Source: Aliiglaciecola sp. M165 (GTDB lineage: Bacteria; Pseudomonadota; Gammaproteobacteria; Enterobacterales; Alteromonadaceae). Taken from it: a stretch of DNA of 64,000 nt. Position 1 is the first letter of the stretch. The number at the start of each line of letters is the position of its first letter. A program made the translations under genes and the position numbers. The notes beneath the pieces are model-generated. The model was not told the origin of the DNA. It saw nothing but the letters and a program-made list of their open reading frames with translations, and made no database searches. This document shows, one piece after another, positions 39,525-48,082 of the stretch. Location: contig NZ_VKKH01000009.1 of the NCBI RefSeq assembly GCF_007197995.1, positions 310,001 through 374,000 of the forward strand, given 5' to 3'.

Positions 39525-40181
39525 CTAAAAAAATAGATGGCTAAATGGGTTGAGCAGCCGCGCCACACCTGAAGTGAAGTGTAGTGGTGCGTCGACAATC
39601 GAAAACACGAGACAACCTTCAGTAGCTTCAGAATGCGGAGCATGCGTGTTTTGATCGTTCATTAAAATAAAGTCACCTGTATCGTAATGAGAAATCCCGT
39701 CACTGAATTCGCCATCGATCACCAGCGTCATCTCATTTCCACGGTGCGTATGCTCTGGAACCGCACCACCTTTTTGCATGTAAATGAAGTTCGCTTTACC
39801 GATAGGCCCTAGGTCTACTGGCGCTTGCCAGAGATTTCCGAGTAAGTGCGAAAAGTTGCCGGTCTTATCAACATAGCGACGCAAGGCTCTAGGCACTTTA
39901 AATTGACGCCCATCTAACTCAATGGTTTGTTCTTTACGAGATATCGAAAAACTCTCTGCAGCGGGCAAGCGAGTAATGTCTGCGAGCATTGAAGAAAAAT
40001 CAACGCTGTCATCATACCCTTCCATTGCACTTTCGCTTACCCGAGCCTCTAATAAATCAACTGACCGTCTGCATTGTGGACACATATCACAATGAGCCGA
40101 GATGATTAACGACATAGCAGAAGCGCAATTGCCTTCTACGAAATCAATCAACTGTGTCTGAGTGGGGTGAAAATTAATCAT
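39525..40181 (-). CDS. chrR: ChrR-type zinc anti-sigma factor
   Basis: The 218-residue product has an N-terminal zinc anti-sigma domain with ligands H5, H30, C34 and C37 (the HX3C-X2-C pattern in SAHCDMCPQC) and a C-terminal cupin domain with PEHTHRGNEM and a second histidine (NDQNTHAPHS). In Rhodobacter, ChrR with these ligands holds RpoE until singlet oxygen causes release. It overlaps the sigma gene by 8 bases (start 40179-40181). Its partner is the ECF sigma factor upstream. Confidence 0.93.
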   Translation of the reverse strand: MINFHPTQTQLIDFVEGNCASAMSLIISAHCDMCPQCRRSVDLLEARVSESAMEGYDDSVDFSSMLADITRLPAAESFSISRKEQTIELDGRQFKVPRALRRYVDKTGNFSHLLGNLWQAPVDLGPIGKANFIYMQKGGAVPEHTHRGNEMTLVIDGEFSDGISHYDTGDFILMNDQNTHAPHSEATEGCLVFSIVDAPLHFTSGVARLLNPFSHLFF

Positions 40182-40788
40182 GATCTACTAACATCTCTTT
40201 CAATCGTTGGAGAGCAAGTCTGGTTCGAGACTTAACAGTTCCAAGGGGAATATCTAGTTCGTCTGCTACTTCCTGTTGAGACTTTCCTTCAACATAAATC
40301 GCTTCAATGACGACTTTCTGTTTAGCAGGTAAATTGTTGAACAAGTTGCTGACCTGTTCCAACGTCATCTGCTCATCTAGTGGCACTTCGTTTGCGTCTG
40401 CGGTGTGTTCACACAAGACTGGCCACAAATCGTCTGAACAAATGTCTTCTTTGCGATTCTGCTGTTTACGTAGCATGTCGAATCGTATGTTACGAGCTAT
40501 AGTGAAAATCCACGTCGAGGGTGAACCTTTATCTGCATTGAATAAATGCGCCTTTTGCCAAACATTCGACATGGTGTCTTGAACTAACTCCATTGCCAGC
40601 GCTTCATTCCCTATTTGCTTCAGAGCATAAGAGCGCAACCTGGGTGCGAAATAACTAAATATTTTAGAAAACGACCGCTTACAACGCTCTTCAGCGACTG
40701 TTGCGAGATACTGAGACATTTCTTGAGCACATTCTTTTGGTTTCGGTGCTTGTGAGCTTTTCGCTTCCAATGGAATTCCGACTAGCAT
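40174..40788 (-). CDS. rpoE: ECF sigma factor of the RpoE/ChrR type
   Basis: The 204-residue ECF sigma factor has region 2 (ALKQIGNEALAMELVQDT, ADKGSPSTWIFTIARN) and region 4 (EGKSQQEVADELDIPLGTVK). It is the one regulated by the ChrR-type anti-sigma encoded next to it, so it belongs to the singlet-oxygen/light-stress group rather than envelope-stress RpoE. The start ATG at 40786-40788 is the longest; an internal ATG (MSQYLATV) is possible. A TGATCC promoter lies 35-60 bases upstream, which suggests autoregulation. Confidence 0.92.
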   Translation of the reverse strand: MLVGIPLEAKSSQAPKPKECAQEMSQYLATVAEERCKRSFSKIFSYFAPRLRSYALKQIGNEALAMELVQDTMSNVWQKAHLFNADKGSPSTWIFTIARNIRFDMLRKQQNRKEDICSDDLWPVLCEHTADANEVPLDEQMTLEQVSNLFNNLPAKQKVVIEAIYVEGKSQQEVADELDIPLGTVKSRTRLALQRLKEMLVDHD

Positions 40789-40822
40789 GCGTATCTTTAC
40801 CTAAATTAGTTCGTTGGTAATT

Positions 40823-40849
40823 GATACGAAGATTTACGAATACGGATCA
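40823..40849 (-). promoter_or_regulatory. RpoE/ChrR-type promoter of the sigma-chrR operon
   Basis: Minus strand TGATCC (40844-40849), 15 bases, then CGTATC (40823-40828). This matches the -35 known for RpoE of the ChrR group (TGATCC) and a CGTA-type -10. The -35 overlaps the stop codon of the upstream Lon-domain gene. The same -35 with a similar -10 precedes the operon at 41579. Confidence 0.7.
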
Positions 40850-41476
40850 CTCTACCAGTTGAGACAGGAATTCTAAAGCGATCTGACAATCTTTCTGCTC
40901 AAGGAATGCTTGTTTTTGCTCAGCGTTTACCGGTAATAATTCCAACCAGCGATAAATCACCCAGATTGGGTTATTAAATTCTGGTTGTGGATAAAGCGTT
41001 TTAACTTCAGGGTATTTGTTGAAAATTTCCTTTAAACGGGAATCCATTGGGGCAATGGCTTGGGGGTTGATTTCACATGTCCAATTTTCTTGCCAGTGGC
41101 ACTGGCCAATTCGCAAGCCATCTTTATCAGTGTCAATTCTTTCAATTCTGACACAGCGATGGCCTTTCACTTTTATCCCTAGCAAGCCGTCTTCTAACAA
41201 GTCAAAATCCTCGACCGTTACGAAAGTACCTACCGGGTAGATATGCTCATTTTGCTCTTTGTCGCCTTGCGAATTTAGCATGCAAATGGCAAAACCAGTT
41301 TGGTTGGCACAAGCTTCCTTTATCATCCGAATGTATCGCGGCTCAAAAATCCGCAATGACATTACGCCGCCTGGCAGTATATGTGCCGATAGGGGAAATA
41401 ATGGTAGTGAGAAAGTGCTGGTTGCCAAAATATGATTCCTAAATTGTTGTTGGTTTAGTTTACGGCACTCACTCAT
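40847..41476 (-). CDS. Lon-type substrate-binding domain protein
   Basis: The 209-residue product has a single LON N-terminal domain (LPLFPLSAHILPGGVMSLRIFEPRYI) and no ATPase or protease domain. Such proteins are common beside ChrR-type regulons; the function is unknown. It lies upstream of the sigma gene on the same strand and divergent from the lipid operon, with 102 bases between the two starts, so the pair could share a control region. Confidence 0.88.
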   Translation of the reverse strand: MSECRKLNQQQFRNHILATSTFSLPLFPLSAHILPGGVMSLRIFEPRYIRMIKEACANQTGFAICMLNSQGDKEQNEHIYPVGTFVTVEDFDLLEDGLLGIKVKGHRCVRIERIDTDKDGLRIGQCHWQENWTCEINPQAIAPMDSRLKEIFNKYPEVKTLYPQPEFNNPIWVIYRWLELLPVNAEQKQAFLEQKDCQIALEFLSQLVE

Positions 41477-41521
41477 ATTTGGATCTAAAGTGCATGACTT
41501 TATCTAAGACAAAAAGAAAGA

Positions 41522-41549
41522 TGATCCCAATCCCATATTGCCTTGTAAT
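41522..41549 (+). promoter_or_regulatory. RpoE/ChrR-type promoter of the seven-gene operon
   Basis: TGATCC (41522-41527) followed after 16 bases by TGTAAT (41544-41549), similar to the promoter of the sigma gene (TGATCC-N15-CGTATC). The start codon of the first operon gene is 30 bases after. This pairing makes the operon a likely direct target of the sigma factor. Confidence 0.65.
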
Positions 41550-41578
41550 CTTTGTTATCGGATTTAGGAGAAGGTTTT

Positions 41579-41998
41579 ATGAAATTGATCGAACGATTTG
41601 AAGCGTTTTACCGTGACGTTTCTGTTAACTCTTTGCAGCAGCTAAGCGAGATATACAGCGTCGACGCTGTCTTGGCCGACCCCCTTAGCAAACACGAGGG
41701 TTTAGATGCCATCAAGGCCTACTTTGAATCCTTGTTAGAAAACACACAAGCATGTGAATGCAATATTGAACACATTTCAGAGCAAGGTGAACATTTTTTT
41801 GTTACCTGGAAAATGACAGTTGTGCATCCACAGCTCAATTCCGGTCGTAAGTTTGTTGTAAATGGCGTCAGCCACTTAAAATCGAAAGCGGATAAAATGG
41901 TGTTCCATCGAGACTATTATGATTTAGGGGAAATGATTTACGAGCAGATCCCTGTGCTAAAGCACGTGATTAAATCGATAAAACGGAGGGCGGTGTAA
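41579..41998 (+). CDS. NTF2/SnoaL-like protein
   Basis: The 139-residue product is a small single-domain NTF2-fold protein (FEAFYRDVSVNSLQQLSEIY, ADPLSKHEGLDAIKAYF). Start ATG 41579 has AGGAG upstream; the ORF extension to 41552 is unsupported. Its stop overlaps the next start (TAATG). It is first in the operon. Proteins of this type commonly accompany ChrR regulons, and substrate is unknown; the fold binds small lipophilic ligands in other cases. Confidence 0.85.
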   Translation: MKLIERFEAFYRDVSVNSLQQLSEIYSVDAVLADPLSKHEGLDAIKAYFESLLENTQACECNIEHISEQGEHFFVTWKMTVVHPQLNSGRKFVVNGVSHLKSKADKMVFHRDYYDLGEMIYEQIPVLKHVIKSIKRRAV

Positions 41999-42717
41999 TG
42001 AAGCGGATCCTGATTACAGGCGCGACTTCTGGGATTGGACTCGAGTTGGCAAAATTGTGTGCTAAACGGGGATATAGTGTGATTGCTTGCGGACGCAATC
42101 AACAAGCGCTCGAAGAACTAGCTGTGAATGAAAATATCGAGAAGCTCCAGTTCGACGTCACCGACCTTGATGCTGTTAAACAAGCTTTGGGCGAAGTGAA
42201 GTGCGATACAGCGGTGCTCAATGCTGGGGTGTGTGAGTATGTCGATATGGATGCGTTTGAGCCACAGATGTTCCAACGGGTTTTTGCCGCAAACTTTTTT
42301 GGTGTGGTTAACTGTATTGAGCCTCTCATTGAGGCGTTGCCCCAAGGTGGTCAGTTATTAATTGTGGACAGCCTGGCTCGGCTCCTGCCGTTTACCCGCA
42401 GTCAAGCGTATGGTGCAAGTAAAGCTGCAGTACACTACTTAACCAAGAGTTTGCAGGTTGACCTAGCCCACAAGGGAATTACTGTACAAAGTGTTTCACC
42501 GGGATTCATCGAAACGCCGTTGACGGATAAAAACGACTTCGAGATGCCGATGAAAATAACCGCACAAGAGGCCGTCGTGGCATTTTTGGATGGTATTGAG
42601 AAGCGTGATTCGAGTATTTACTTTCCCAAAATTTTCAGTCTTATTTTACGCTTCCTGTCAATTATGCCAAGTTGGGCTAAAGTAAGTATTAGTAAAAAAA
42701 TCAAACAAAATCAGTAG
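41998..42717 (+). CDS. Short-chain dehydrogenase/reductase
   Basis: The 239-residue NAD(P)-dependent SDR has the cofactor motif TGATSGIG, the VLNAG motif, and the catalytic serine (DSLARLLP) and YGASK. It lacks transmembrane segments but has a hydrophobic C-terminal stretch (FSLILRFLSIMPSW). Second gene of the ChrR-linked operon. Confidence 0.92.
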   Translation: MKRILITGATSGIGLELAKLCAKRGYSVIACGRNQQALEELAVNENIEKLQFDVTDLDAVKQALGEVKCDTAVLNAGVCEYVDMDAFEPQMFQRVFAANFFGVVNCIEPLIEALPQGGQLLIVDSLARLLPFTRSQAYGASKAAVHYLTKSLQVDLAHKGITVQSVSPGFIETPLTDKNDFEMPMKITAQEAVVAFLDGIEKRDSSIYFPKIFSLILRFLSIMPSWAKVSISKKIKQNQ

Positions 42718-42725
42718 GATATTTA

Positions 42726-44000
42726 ATGTCTAAACGGATAGCGATTATAGGTACGGGTATATCGGGCATGACATGCGGATACCTACTGCACAAACAATAT
42801 GACATCGTATTGTACGAAGCAAATGACTACATCGGCGGCCATACCGCCACAATCGATGTGAAGGTTGACGAAACGGAGTATGCCATTGATACAGGGTTCA
42901 TAGTCTACAACGACTGGACTTACCCCAACTTTATAAAGCTGCTAGAACAAATAGGTGTGCAAGGACAACCAACTGAGATGAGTTTTAGTGTCAAAAATCT
43001 TGCCGAAAATCTAGAGTATAACGGCAACACCATCAACAGCTTGTTTGCACAACGGCGCAATATATTGCGTCCAAAATTTCATCGTATCGTCAGAGATATA
43101 TTACGCTTCAATAAAATGTGTAAAGCCATATACGCAGACAAATCTGCAATGGAGATCGGCGACGTGACTCTAGGCGAGTTTTTGGCTGAACATCAATTTA
43201 GTGAAGACTTTTGTCACAATTACATTCTGCCCATGTGCGCGGCAATTTGGTCAGCCACGTTGGAAGATATTAAAGGCTTCTCACTCGCATTCTTCCTGCA
43301 GTTTTTCAATAATCACGGCTTGTTAAATATTACTGACCGACCTCAATGGTACACAATAATCGGTGGTTCTAAACAGTATATTGGTCCGCTAACCGAAGGG
43401 TTTAAAGATAAAATTCGATTGAATACGCCTGTACAGTCCGTCGCAAAGCAGGGTGAAAAATATGTAGTAAAAGTAACTTCTAACCAGCAAGATGAACACT
43501 TTGATGACGTCATTTTTGCCTGCCACAGTGACCAGGCATTAGCCATGCTCGATGCCCCCACGACAGAACAATCTTCAATTCTTGGTGCCATGCCTTATGC
43601 GCCAAATGAAGTCGTTTTACATACCGATACATCAGTATTACCCAAACGAAAATTGGCTTGGGCCAGCTGGAATTATTTATTGAAGGGAGAGCGCGATGAG
43701 CAGACAGAGCCCACATCCCTTACCTACAACATGAATATCTTACAAAGGCTGGACGCACCGCATACCTTTTGTGTCACGCTCAATAACACCCATCATATCG
43801 ACCCAAACAAAATATTAAGGAAATTTGAATACGCGCATCCGCAATTTAGTCTGCAAAGCGCTAAAGCTCAAACACTGCGTGAGGAGATTTGCGGCAAAGA
43901 AGGACTGCATTTTTGCGGTGCGTACTGGTACAACGGTTTTCATGAAGATGGCGTGCGCAGTGCATTAGATGTTTGCAAACGCTTTGGAGCACAATTGTGA
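42726..44000 (+). CDS. FAD-dependent amine-oxidase-like oxidoreductase
   Basis: The 424-residue flavoprotein has the dinucleotide fold GTGISGMTCGYLL, the motif EANDYIGGHTATID, and the tail FCGAYWYNGFHEDGVRSALD. It is a family widely found next to DUF1365 and cyclopropane-synthase-like genes. It likely oxidises or reduces a fatty acyl or isoprenoid intermediate, but the true substrate is unknown. Its TGA overlaps the DUF1365 GTG start. Confidence 0.9.
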   Translation: MSKRIAIIGTGISGMTCGYLLHKQYDIVLYEANDYIGGHTATIDVKVDETEYAIDTGFIVYNDWTYPNFIKLLEQIGVQGQPTEMSFSVKNLAENLEYNGNTINSLFAQRRNILRPKFHRIVRDILRFNKMCKAIYADKSAMEIGDVTLGEFLAEHQFSEDFCHNYILPMCAAIWSATLEDIKGFSLAFFLQFFNNHGLLNITDRPQWYTIIGGSKQYIGPLTEGFKDKIRLNTPVQSVAKQGEKYVVKVTSNQQDEHFDDVIFACHSDQALAMLDAPTTEQSSILGAMPYAPNEVVLHTDTSVLPKRKLAWASWNYLLKGERDEQTEPTSLTYNMNILQRLDAPHTFCVTLNNTHHIDPNKILRKFEYAHPQFSLQSAKAQTLREEICGKEGLHFCGAYWYNGFHEDGVRSALDVCKRFGAQL

Positions 44001-44743
44001 TACAAAGTGCGCTATACGTAGGAAAAGTCTTTCATGCCCGGCATGTTCCGAAAAAACATGCGTTTGATTACAACATTTTTTTATTTTGGCTAAACCTCGA
44101 CGAACTCGATGACGTCGCAAAAACAGTCAGAGGAATATCTTTTGGTCGCTTTTCACCCGTGCGTTTTAAACGTAGTGATTATTTAGGTGACCCAAATACC
44201 CCCTTAAAAGAAGCAGTACTATCTCGGATGAGCGAATTAGCTGGGCAGCAACTCGATGGACAGGTGTTTATGCTTGGACAGCTCAGAATGTTTGGTCTTT
44301 ATTTCAGCCCAGTCAATTTCTATTATCTGCAACAAGATGATGGGACATATAGTCATTTACTGGCCGAAGTGAGCAATACACCCTGGAACCAGCGACATCA
44401 TTACTTAGTTGATTTGGCAGAGCAAAAAGATTGTGACAAGGCATTCCACGTGTCCCCGTTTAATCCTTTGGACATGCAGTACCATTGGAAAATAAAACAG
44501 CCAAGTCAAAGACTTGCGCTATCTTTAAGTTGCAGTAAAGAAGTCAAACATTTTGAAGCAAGTTTAAATCTTCGTCGAAAAGTACTGAACTCAAATTCTC
44601 TTTGGCGCGTAGTATTAAGTATACCAAGCATGACCATTAAAACGGTGATTGGCATATATTGGCAGGCGCTCAAGCTCTTCATTAAAGGCGTCCCGTTTTA
44701 TGGTCACCCTGGCGATAAGGAAAAAGGCAGCAATGTTAGATAG
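43997..44743 (+). CDS. DUF1365 protein
   Basis: The 248-residue product starts at GTG 43997 (MIQSALYVGKVFHARHVPKKH), with GTGA overlap to the previous stop; the ORF open to 43973 lies in the FAD gene. Family blocks are FSPVRFKRSDYLGD, FGLYFSPVNFYY and EVSNTPWNQRHHY. DUF1365 genes almost always sit between the FAD oxidoreductase and the cyclopropane-synthase-like gene. In Rhodobacter a homologue belongs to the RpoE regulon. Molecular activity unknown. Confidence 0.9.
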   Translation: MIQSALYVGKVFHARHVPKKHAFDYNIFLFWLNLDELDDVAKTVRGISFGRFSPVRFKRSDYLGDPNTPLKEAVLSRMSELAGQQLDGQVFMLGQLRMFGLYFSPVNFYYLQQDDGTYSHLLAEVSNTPWNQRHHYLVDLAEQKDCDKAFHVSPFNPLDMQYHWKIKQPSQRLALSLSCSKEVKHFEASLNLRRKVLNSNSLWRVVLSIPSMTIKTVIGIYWQALKLFIKGVPFYGHPGDKEKGSNVR

Positions 44744-45986
44744 TGAAAATACCTTAGTACAAACCGAGACATTATCTTGGATAGATCGTACATCGCGCAC
44801 CATTCTTCTAAAAATATTTAGCCGACTTCCAGAAGGCTTGATGACGATAAAAGAAAACGGTGTGCTGGTTGATCGCTTTGGTGACGCCTCCTCAGAACTT
44901 CACGCAGAAATCAACTTTTTAGATTTACGTGCATATCGCAGACTTTTGCTCGGCGGCAGTGTGGCGTCTGGAGAAACTTTTGCCGAAAACATGTGGGAAA
45001 CACCAAATCTAACGGATGTCATTCGCATTTTTGCACGCAACCTGCCGATGTTAGACAGTTGGGAAGCGAAAATGAGCTGGCTTGCGACACCGCTTCGTCA
45101 GATCACGCATCTGAAAAATCGTAATTCCGCCAACCAAGCAAAAAAGAACATTTCAGCACACTACGATTTGGGCAATCGCTTGTATACTCGCTTTCTAGAC
45201 CCAAGCATGATGTATTCTGCAGCCATTTATCCGGATGTTAATACGTCGCTAGAGGAAGCCCAAAACGCCAAACTTAAAGCGATTTGCGACAAGTTACAGT
45301 TGAATGAAAACGACCATTTGATGGAAATTGGTACTGGCTGGGGAGGACTAGCCGTCTATGCGGCAAAACATTATGGTTGCAAAGTGACAACCACGACTAT
45401 CTCAGAAGAGCAATTCAACTACGCACAAGATTGGGTTGAAAAAGAACGGCTACAACACAAAATCACTTTACTCAAACAGGACTATCGCACGCTTGAAGGA
45501 AAATACGACAAGTTAGTGTCCATCGAAATGATTGAGGCCGTCGGCAAACAATATTTGCCAAACTTTTTCGAAAAATGCTCGTCTCTTCTGAAAAAAGATG
45601 GATTGATGTTATTGCAGTCCATTACCATCGACGATCGTCGCTTTGAAAGTTACAGCAAAGACGTGGATTTCATCCAAAAACACATATTTCCTGGTGGCTT
45701 CTTACCTTCTCAATTTGAGCTTAACCGACATCTGAAACGCTACACTGACATGATGATCCGTGACCTACACGATATTGGATTGGATTATGCTCGAACCCTA
45801 GAAGATTGGCACAACCGTTTTTTAGAGAATGTCGACATTCTAATGAAAGATGGCTATGACGATCGCTTCGTACGAATGTGGCGTTACTACTTAAGTTATT
45901 GCGAAGGTGGCTTTCTTGAGCGAACCATTAGCACGGTTCAGCTATTAATGAGTAAGCCTGCTTACTACAGCGCTCTGCAAAGATAA
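44733..45986 (+). CDS. Cyclopropane-fatty-acyl-phospholipid synthase family methyltransferase
   Basis: The 417-residue SAM-dependent enzyme has the SAM motif LMEIGTGWGGLAVYAA and the block SIEMIEAVGKQYLP, plus KNISAHYDLGN. I start at ATG 44733 (MLDSENTL), 11 bases inside DUF1365. Homologues in ChrR regulons methylate unsaturated fatty acids in membrane phospholipids; in Rhodobacter they take part in making oxygen-containing methylated (furan-type) fatty acids. Whether it makes cyclopropane or a methylated product cannot be read from sequence. Confidence 0.92.
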   Translation: MLDSENTLVQTETLSWIDRTSRTILLKIFSRLPEGLMTIKENGVLVDRFGDASSELHAEINFLDLRAYRRLLLGGSVASGETFAENMWETPNLTDVIRIFARNLPMLDSWEAKMSWLATPLRQITHLKNRNSANQAKKNISAHYDLGNRLYTRFLDPSMMYSAAIYPDVNTSLEEAQNAKLKAICDKLQLNENDHLMEIGTGWGGLAVYAAKHYGCKVTTTTISEEQFNYAQDWVEKERLQHKITLLKQDYRTLEGKYDKLVSIEMIEAVGKQYLPNFFEKCSSLLKKDGLMLLQSITIDDRRFESYSKDVDFIQKHIFPGGFLPSQFELNRHLKRYTDMMIRDLHDIGLDYARTLEDWHNRFLENVDILMKDGYDDRFVRMWRYYLSYCEGGFLERTISTVQLLMSKPAYYSALQR

Positions 45987-46002
45987 AAGATGATGATTTG
46001 CA

Positions 46003-46512
46003 ATGAATACGTTGAGTAAGCTCCTTTACACCCTTGCCTTTTTGGCATCATTTATACTGGGAAATGCTATGGCCAGTCCAATTCAGGATCTGCAAAAAGT
46101 GGGGAGTGCCAAACTCGAAGTTTTTTTCTTTGATATCTACTATTCCGAGCTGTTTAGCGAAGATGGTCAATATCAGCCAGGCACTTATCCTCTCGCTCTG
46201 CAGATCAAGTATCTGAGAGATATCAAGGCAAAAGATCTCATTGAGCGTACTGACAAAGAATGGAAAAAGCTGGGCTACACCGATGAACAAACAAATTCGT
46301 GGTTGCACAGACTTGAAGAAATTTGGCCTGACATCAAAGAAGACGACATGTTGACATTGCGTGTCGAAGAAGGCGGAACCAGTGTTTTTTACTTCAACAA
46401 TGATCCAATTGGTGAAATGGATGACGATAACTTTGGGAAAAGCTTTTTAGCCATTTGGTTAGATGAAGATTGTAGCTATCCCAAATTACGCAAGAAGTTA
46501 ATAGGTGGATGA
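46003..46512 (+). CDS. Chalcone-isomerase-like secreted protein
   Basis: The 169-residue product has a signal peptide (LASFILGNAMA) and a chalcone-isomerase-like domain typical of proteins in this operon (QKVGSAKLEVFFFDIYYSEL, QIKYLRDIKAKDL). It is probably periplasmic. The substrate is not known; it may bind or act on a lipid released by earlier steps. Sixth gene of the operon, 16 bases after the cyclopropane-synthase gene. Confidence 0.85.
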   Translation: MNTLSKLLYTLAFLASFILGNAMASPIQDLQKVGSAKLEVFFFDIYYSELFSEDGQYQPGTYPLALQIKYLRDIKAKDLIERTDKEWKKLGYTDEQTNSWLHRLEEIWPDIKEDDMLTLRVEEGGTSVFYFNNDPIGEMDDDNFGKSFLAIWLDEDCSYPKLRKKLIGG

Positions 46513-46513
46513 A

Positions 46514-47062
46514 ATGAAACGGCTTAGAATTTCTATTTTGGTTGCAACCTGGCTGGGCATTTCTGCCTGTTCCTCTTCATTGGATGATTATCAAAACACC
46601 TCTCCCAAATTTGATCTAAAAACCTATTTTTCAGGTGACATTACAGCCTGGGGTATAGTGCAGGACATCTCACAAAAAACGACTCGTCGCTTCTGTGTCG
46701 ACATTATTGGAACTTGGAATGAAAACCAAGGGACCTTGCATGAAACCTTCTATTTTGCCGATGGTGAGGAACAAATTAGGATTTGGCAGCTGGAAATTGA
46801 CGCAGACGGCATGGTAACTGGCACTGCAGGCGATGTTGTTGGTACCGCGAGCGGATCGGCCAACGGCATGAGTTTTAATTGGAAATACACCTTAACCGTA
46901 CCTGTGGATGGTAGTGAGTACGATTTGCATGTCGACGACTGGATGTTCATGATGGACGAGAATCGAATGATGAACCGTTCATACATGAGTAAATTTGGTG
47001 TAGATGTAGCTGAGATTTCAATTTTCTTTGATAAAACCTCGCCTGTAAGAAAATGCAAGTGA
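46514..47062 (+). CDS. DUF3833 lipoprotein
   Basis: The 182-residue product has a lipobox (LGISACSSS) and a DUF3833 domain (FDLKTYFSGDITAWGIVQD, RFCVDIIGTWNENQGTL, LHVDDWMFMMDENRMMNRSYMSKFG). It is anchored in the inner or outer membrane. I start at ATG 46514, with AGGTGG upstream. Last gene of the operon. Function unknown; consistent presence with the chalcone-isomerase-like gene suggests a common pathway. Confidence 0.86.
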   Translation: MKRLRISILVATWLGISACSSSLDDYQNTSPKFDLKTYFSGDITAWGIVQDISQKTTRRFCVDIIGTWNENQGTLHETFYFADGEEQIRIWQLEIDADGMVTGTAGDVVGTASGSANGMSFNWKYTLTVPVDGSEYDLHVDDWMFMMDENRMMNRSYMSKFGVDVAEISIFFDKTSPVRKCK

Positions 47063-47063
47063 A

Positions 47064-47092
47064 CTGAATTGGGGGACGTTACCCCAATTCAG
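47064..47092. terminator. Inverted repeat between converging genes (possible bidirectional terminator)
   Basis: CTGAATTGGGG (47064-47074) and CCCCAATTCAG (47082-47092) form an 11-base-pair perfect stem around a 7-base loop. No T run follows on either side, so intrinsic termination is uncertain; it lies directly between the DUF3833 stop and the pomB stop. Confidence 0.5.
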
Positions 47093-47156
47093 GAAACAAC
47101 GCCCGTTAGCGCCGCTATTTCCTATCCGAGTTTAAAGTTAATCAACCCGATAAGGT

Positions 47157-48080
47157 TTACTCTTCTACGACCGAAATCGGTTGAGAAAACATCGGTTTGC
47201 CTTGATTAATTGTGATTTCGACACGGCGATTTCGACTTCGCTCACTCGCGCTAGTATTGGTCGATAAGGGCGATGTGTCAGCTTTCCCGACCACGCGCAT
47301 ACGTTGTTCATCAAACCCATCGGCTCGGCGTATTTCTTCTGCTACAGCAACAGCTCTTTGAGCTGAAAGATCCCAATTCGATCGATACAGCTCGTTGGAG
47401 ATCTGTTGGCTATCACTGTGGCCCGATATTTCAATTTCGCCTGGAACGTCGGCAAGCAACTCGCCAATTTGCAAAAGAATGGGGCTGAATTGAGGTTGTA
47501 AAAATGCACTTCCGGCTGAAAACGAACCATTTTCACGGATGCGAATAATAATTTGTTGACCCAAAGATTCCATTTCAATCGAACCATCTAAAATTTGGCG
47601 TTGCAGCTGCTGCGCGACTTTTTTCATCAGCTCATTGGTCTGCTCTTGACTAGCTTGCTGTTGTGCTGCGGACGACTGATCGGTTGCGGTTTGCTGCGCA
47701 GCTCCACCGCGCTGTTCGCCACGTTGCTTTTGACGCCCACCAGCAGAGTCTTCATCACCGGCTTGAAACTCAAGCATTTCTTGAGTCATATCGATAGTTT
47801 GTTGCTGGATGTTTTCGATGGGAGTTGGATCTGGGCGACCGGGGCGAAACTCCATGGCAATAACGCTGGTGCCTTTGGGAATATCCTTTACTTCAATTTT
47901 GTTTTGCACACCAAAAGCAAATTTCATGGAGCCAGCAATTTGTTTAAATTTCAGCACGTCCATTTCTGAGAATGCTAGCAACAGCACAAAGAAGCACATC
48001 AGCAGCGACATTAAATCTGCGAATGTCCCCATCCATGCGGGCAGTCCCTCGGGGGGACATTTAGGGCATTCATCTTCCAC
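47157..48080 (-). CDS. pomB: Flagellar stator protein PomB (MotB, Na+ type)
   Basis: Forms the stator with PomA. The 307-residue product starts MEDECPKCPP. The single membrane helix (residues 20-37, FADLMSLLMCFFVLLLAF) has the ion-carrying D22. A Gln/Ala-rich plug region follows (about 120-160), then an OmpA-like domain (ISGHSDSQQ, NRRVEITINQG) that binds peptidoglycan. The MEDECPKCPPEG start and cysteine in the helix are typical of the Na+-driven form. It lies 2 bases after pomA. Confidence 0.93.
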   Translation of the reverse strand: MEDECPKCPPEGLPAWMGTFADLMSLLMCFFVLLLAFSEMDVLKFKQIAGSMKFAFGVQNKIEVKDIPKGTSVIAMEFRPGRPDPTPIENIQQQTIDMTQEMLEFQAGDEDSAGGRQKQRGEQRGGAAQQTATDQSSAAQQQASQEQTNELMKKVAQQLQRQILDGSIEMESLGQQIIIRIRENGSFSAGSAFLQPQFSPILLQIGELLADVPGEIEISGHSDSQQISNELYRSNWDLSAQRAVAVAEEIRRADGFDEQRMRVVGKADTSPLSTNTSASERSRNRRVEITINQGKPMFSQPISVVEE

Positions 48081-48082
48081 GA

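Noticed and set aside
40174..40788. Classical envelope-stress RpoE with RseA
   Set aside because: The adjacent anti-sigma factor is a soluble zinc/cupin ChrR type without membrane helix.
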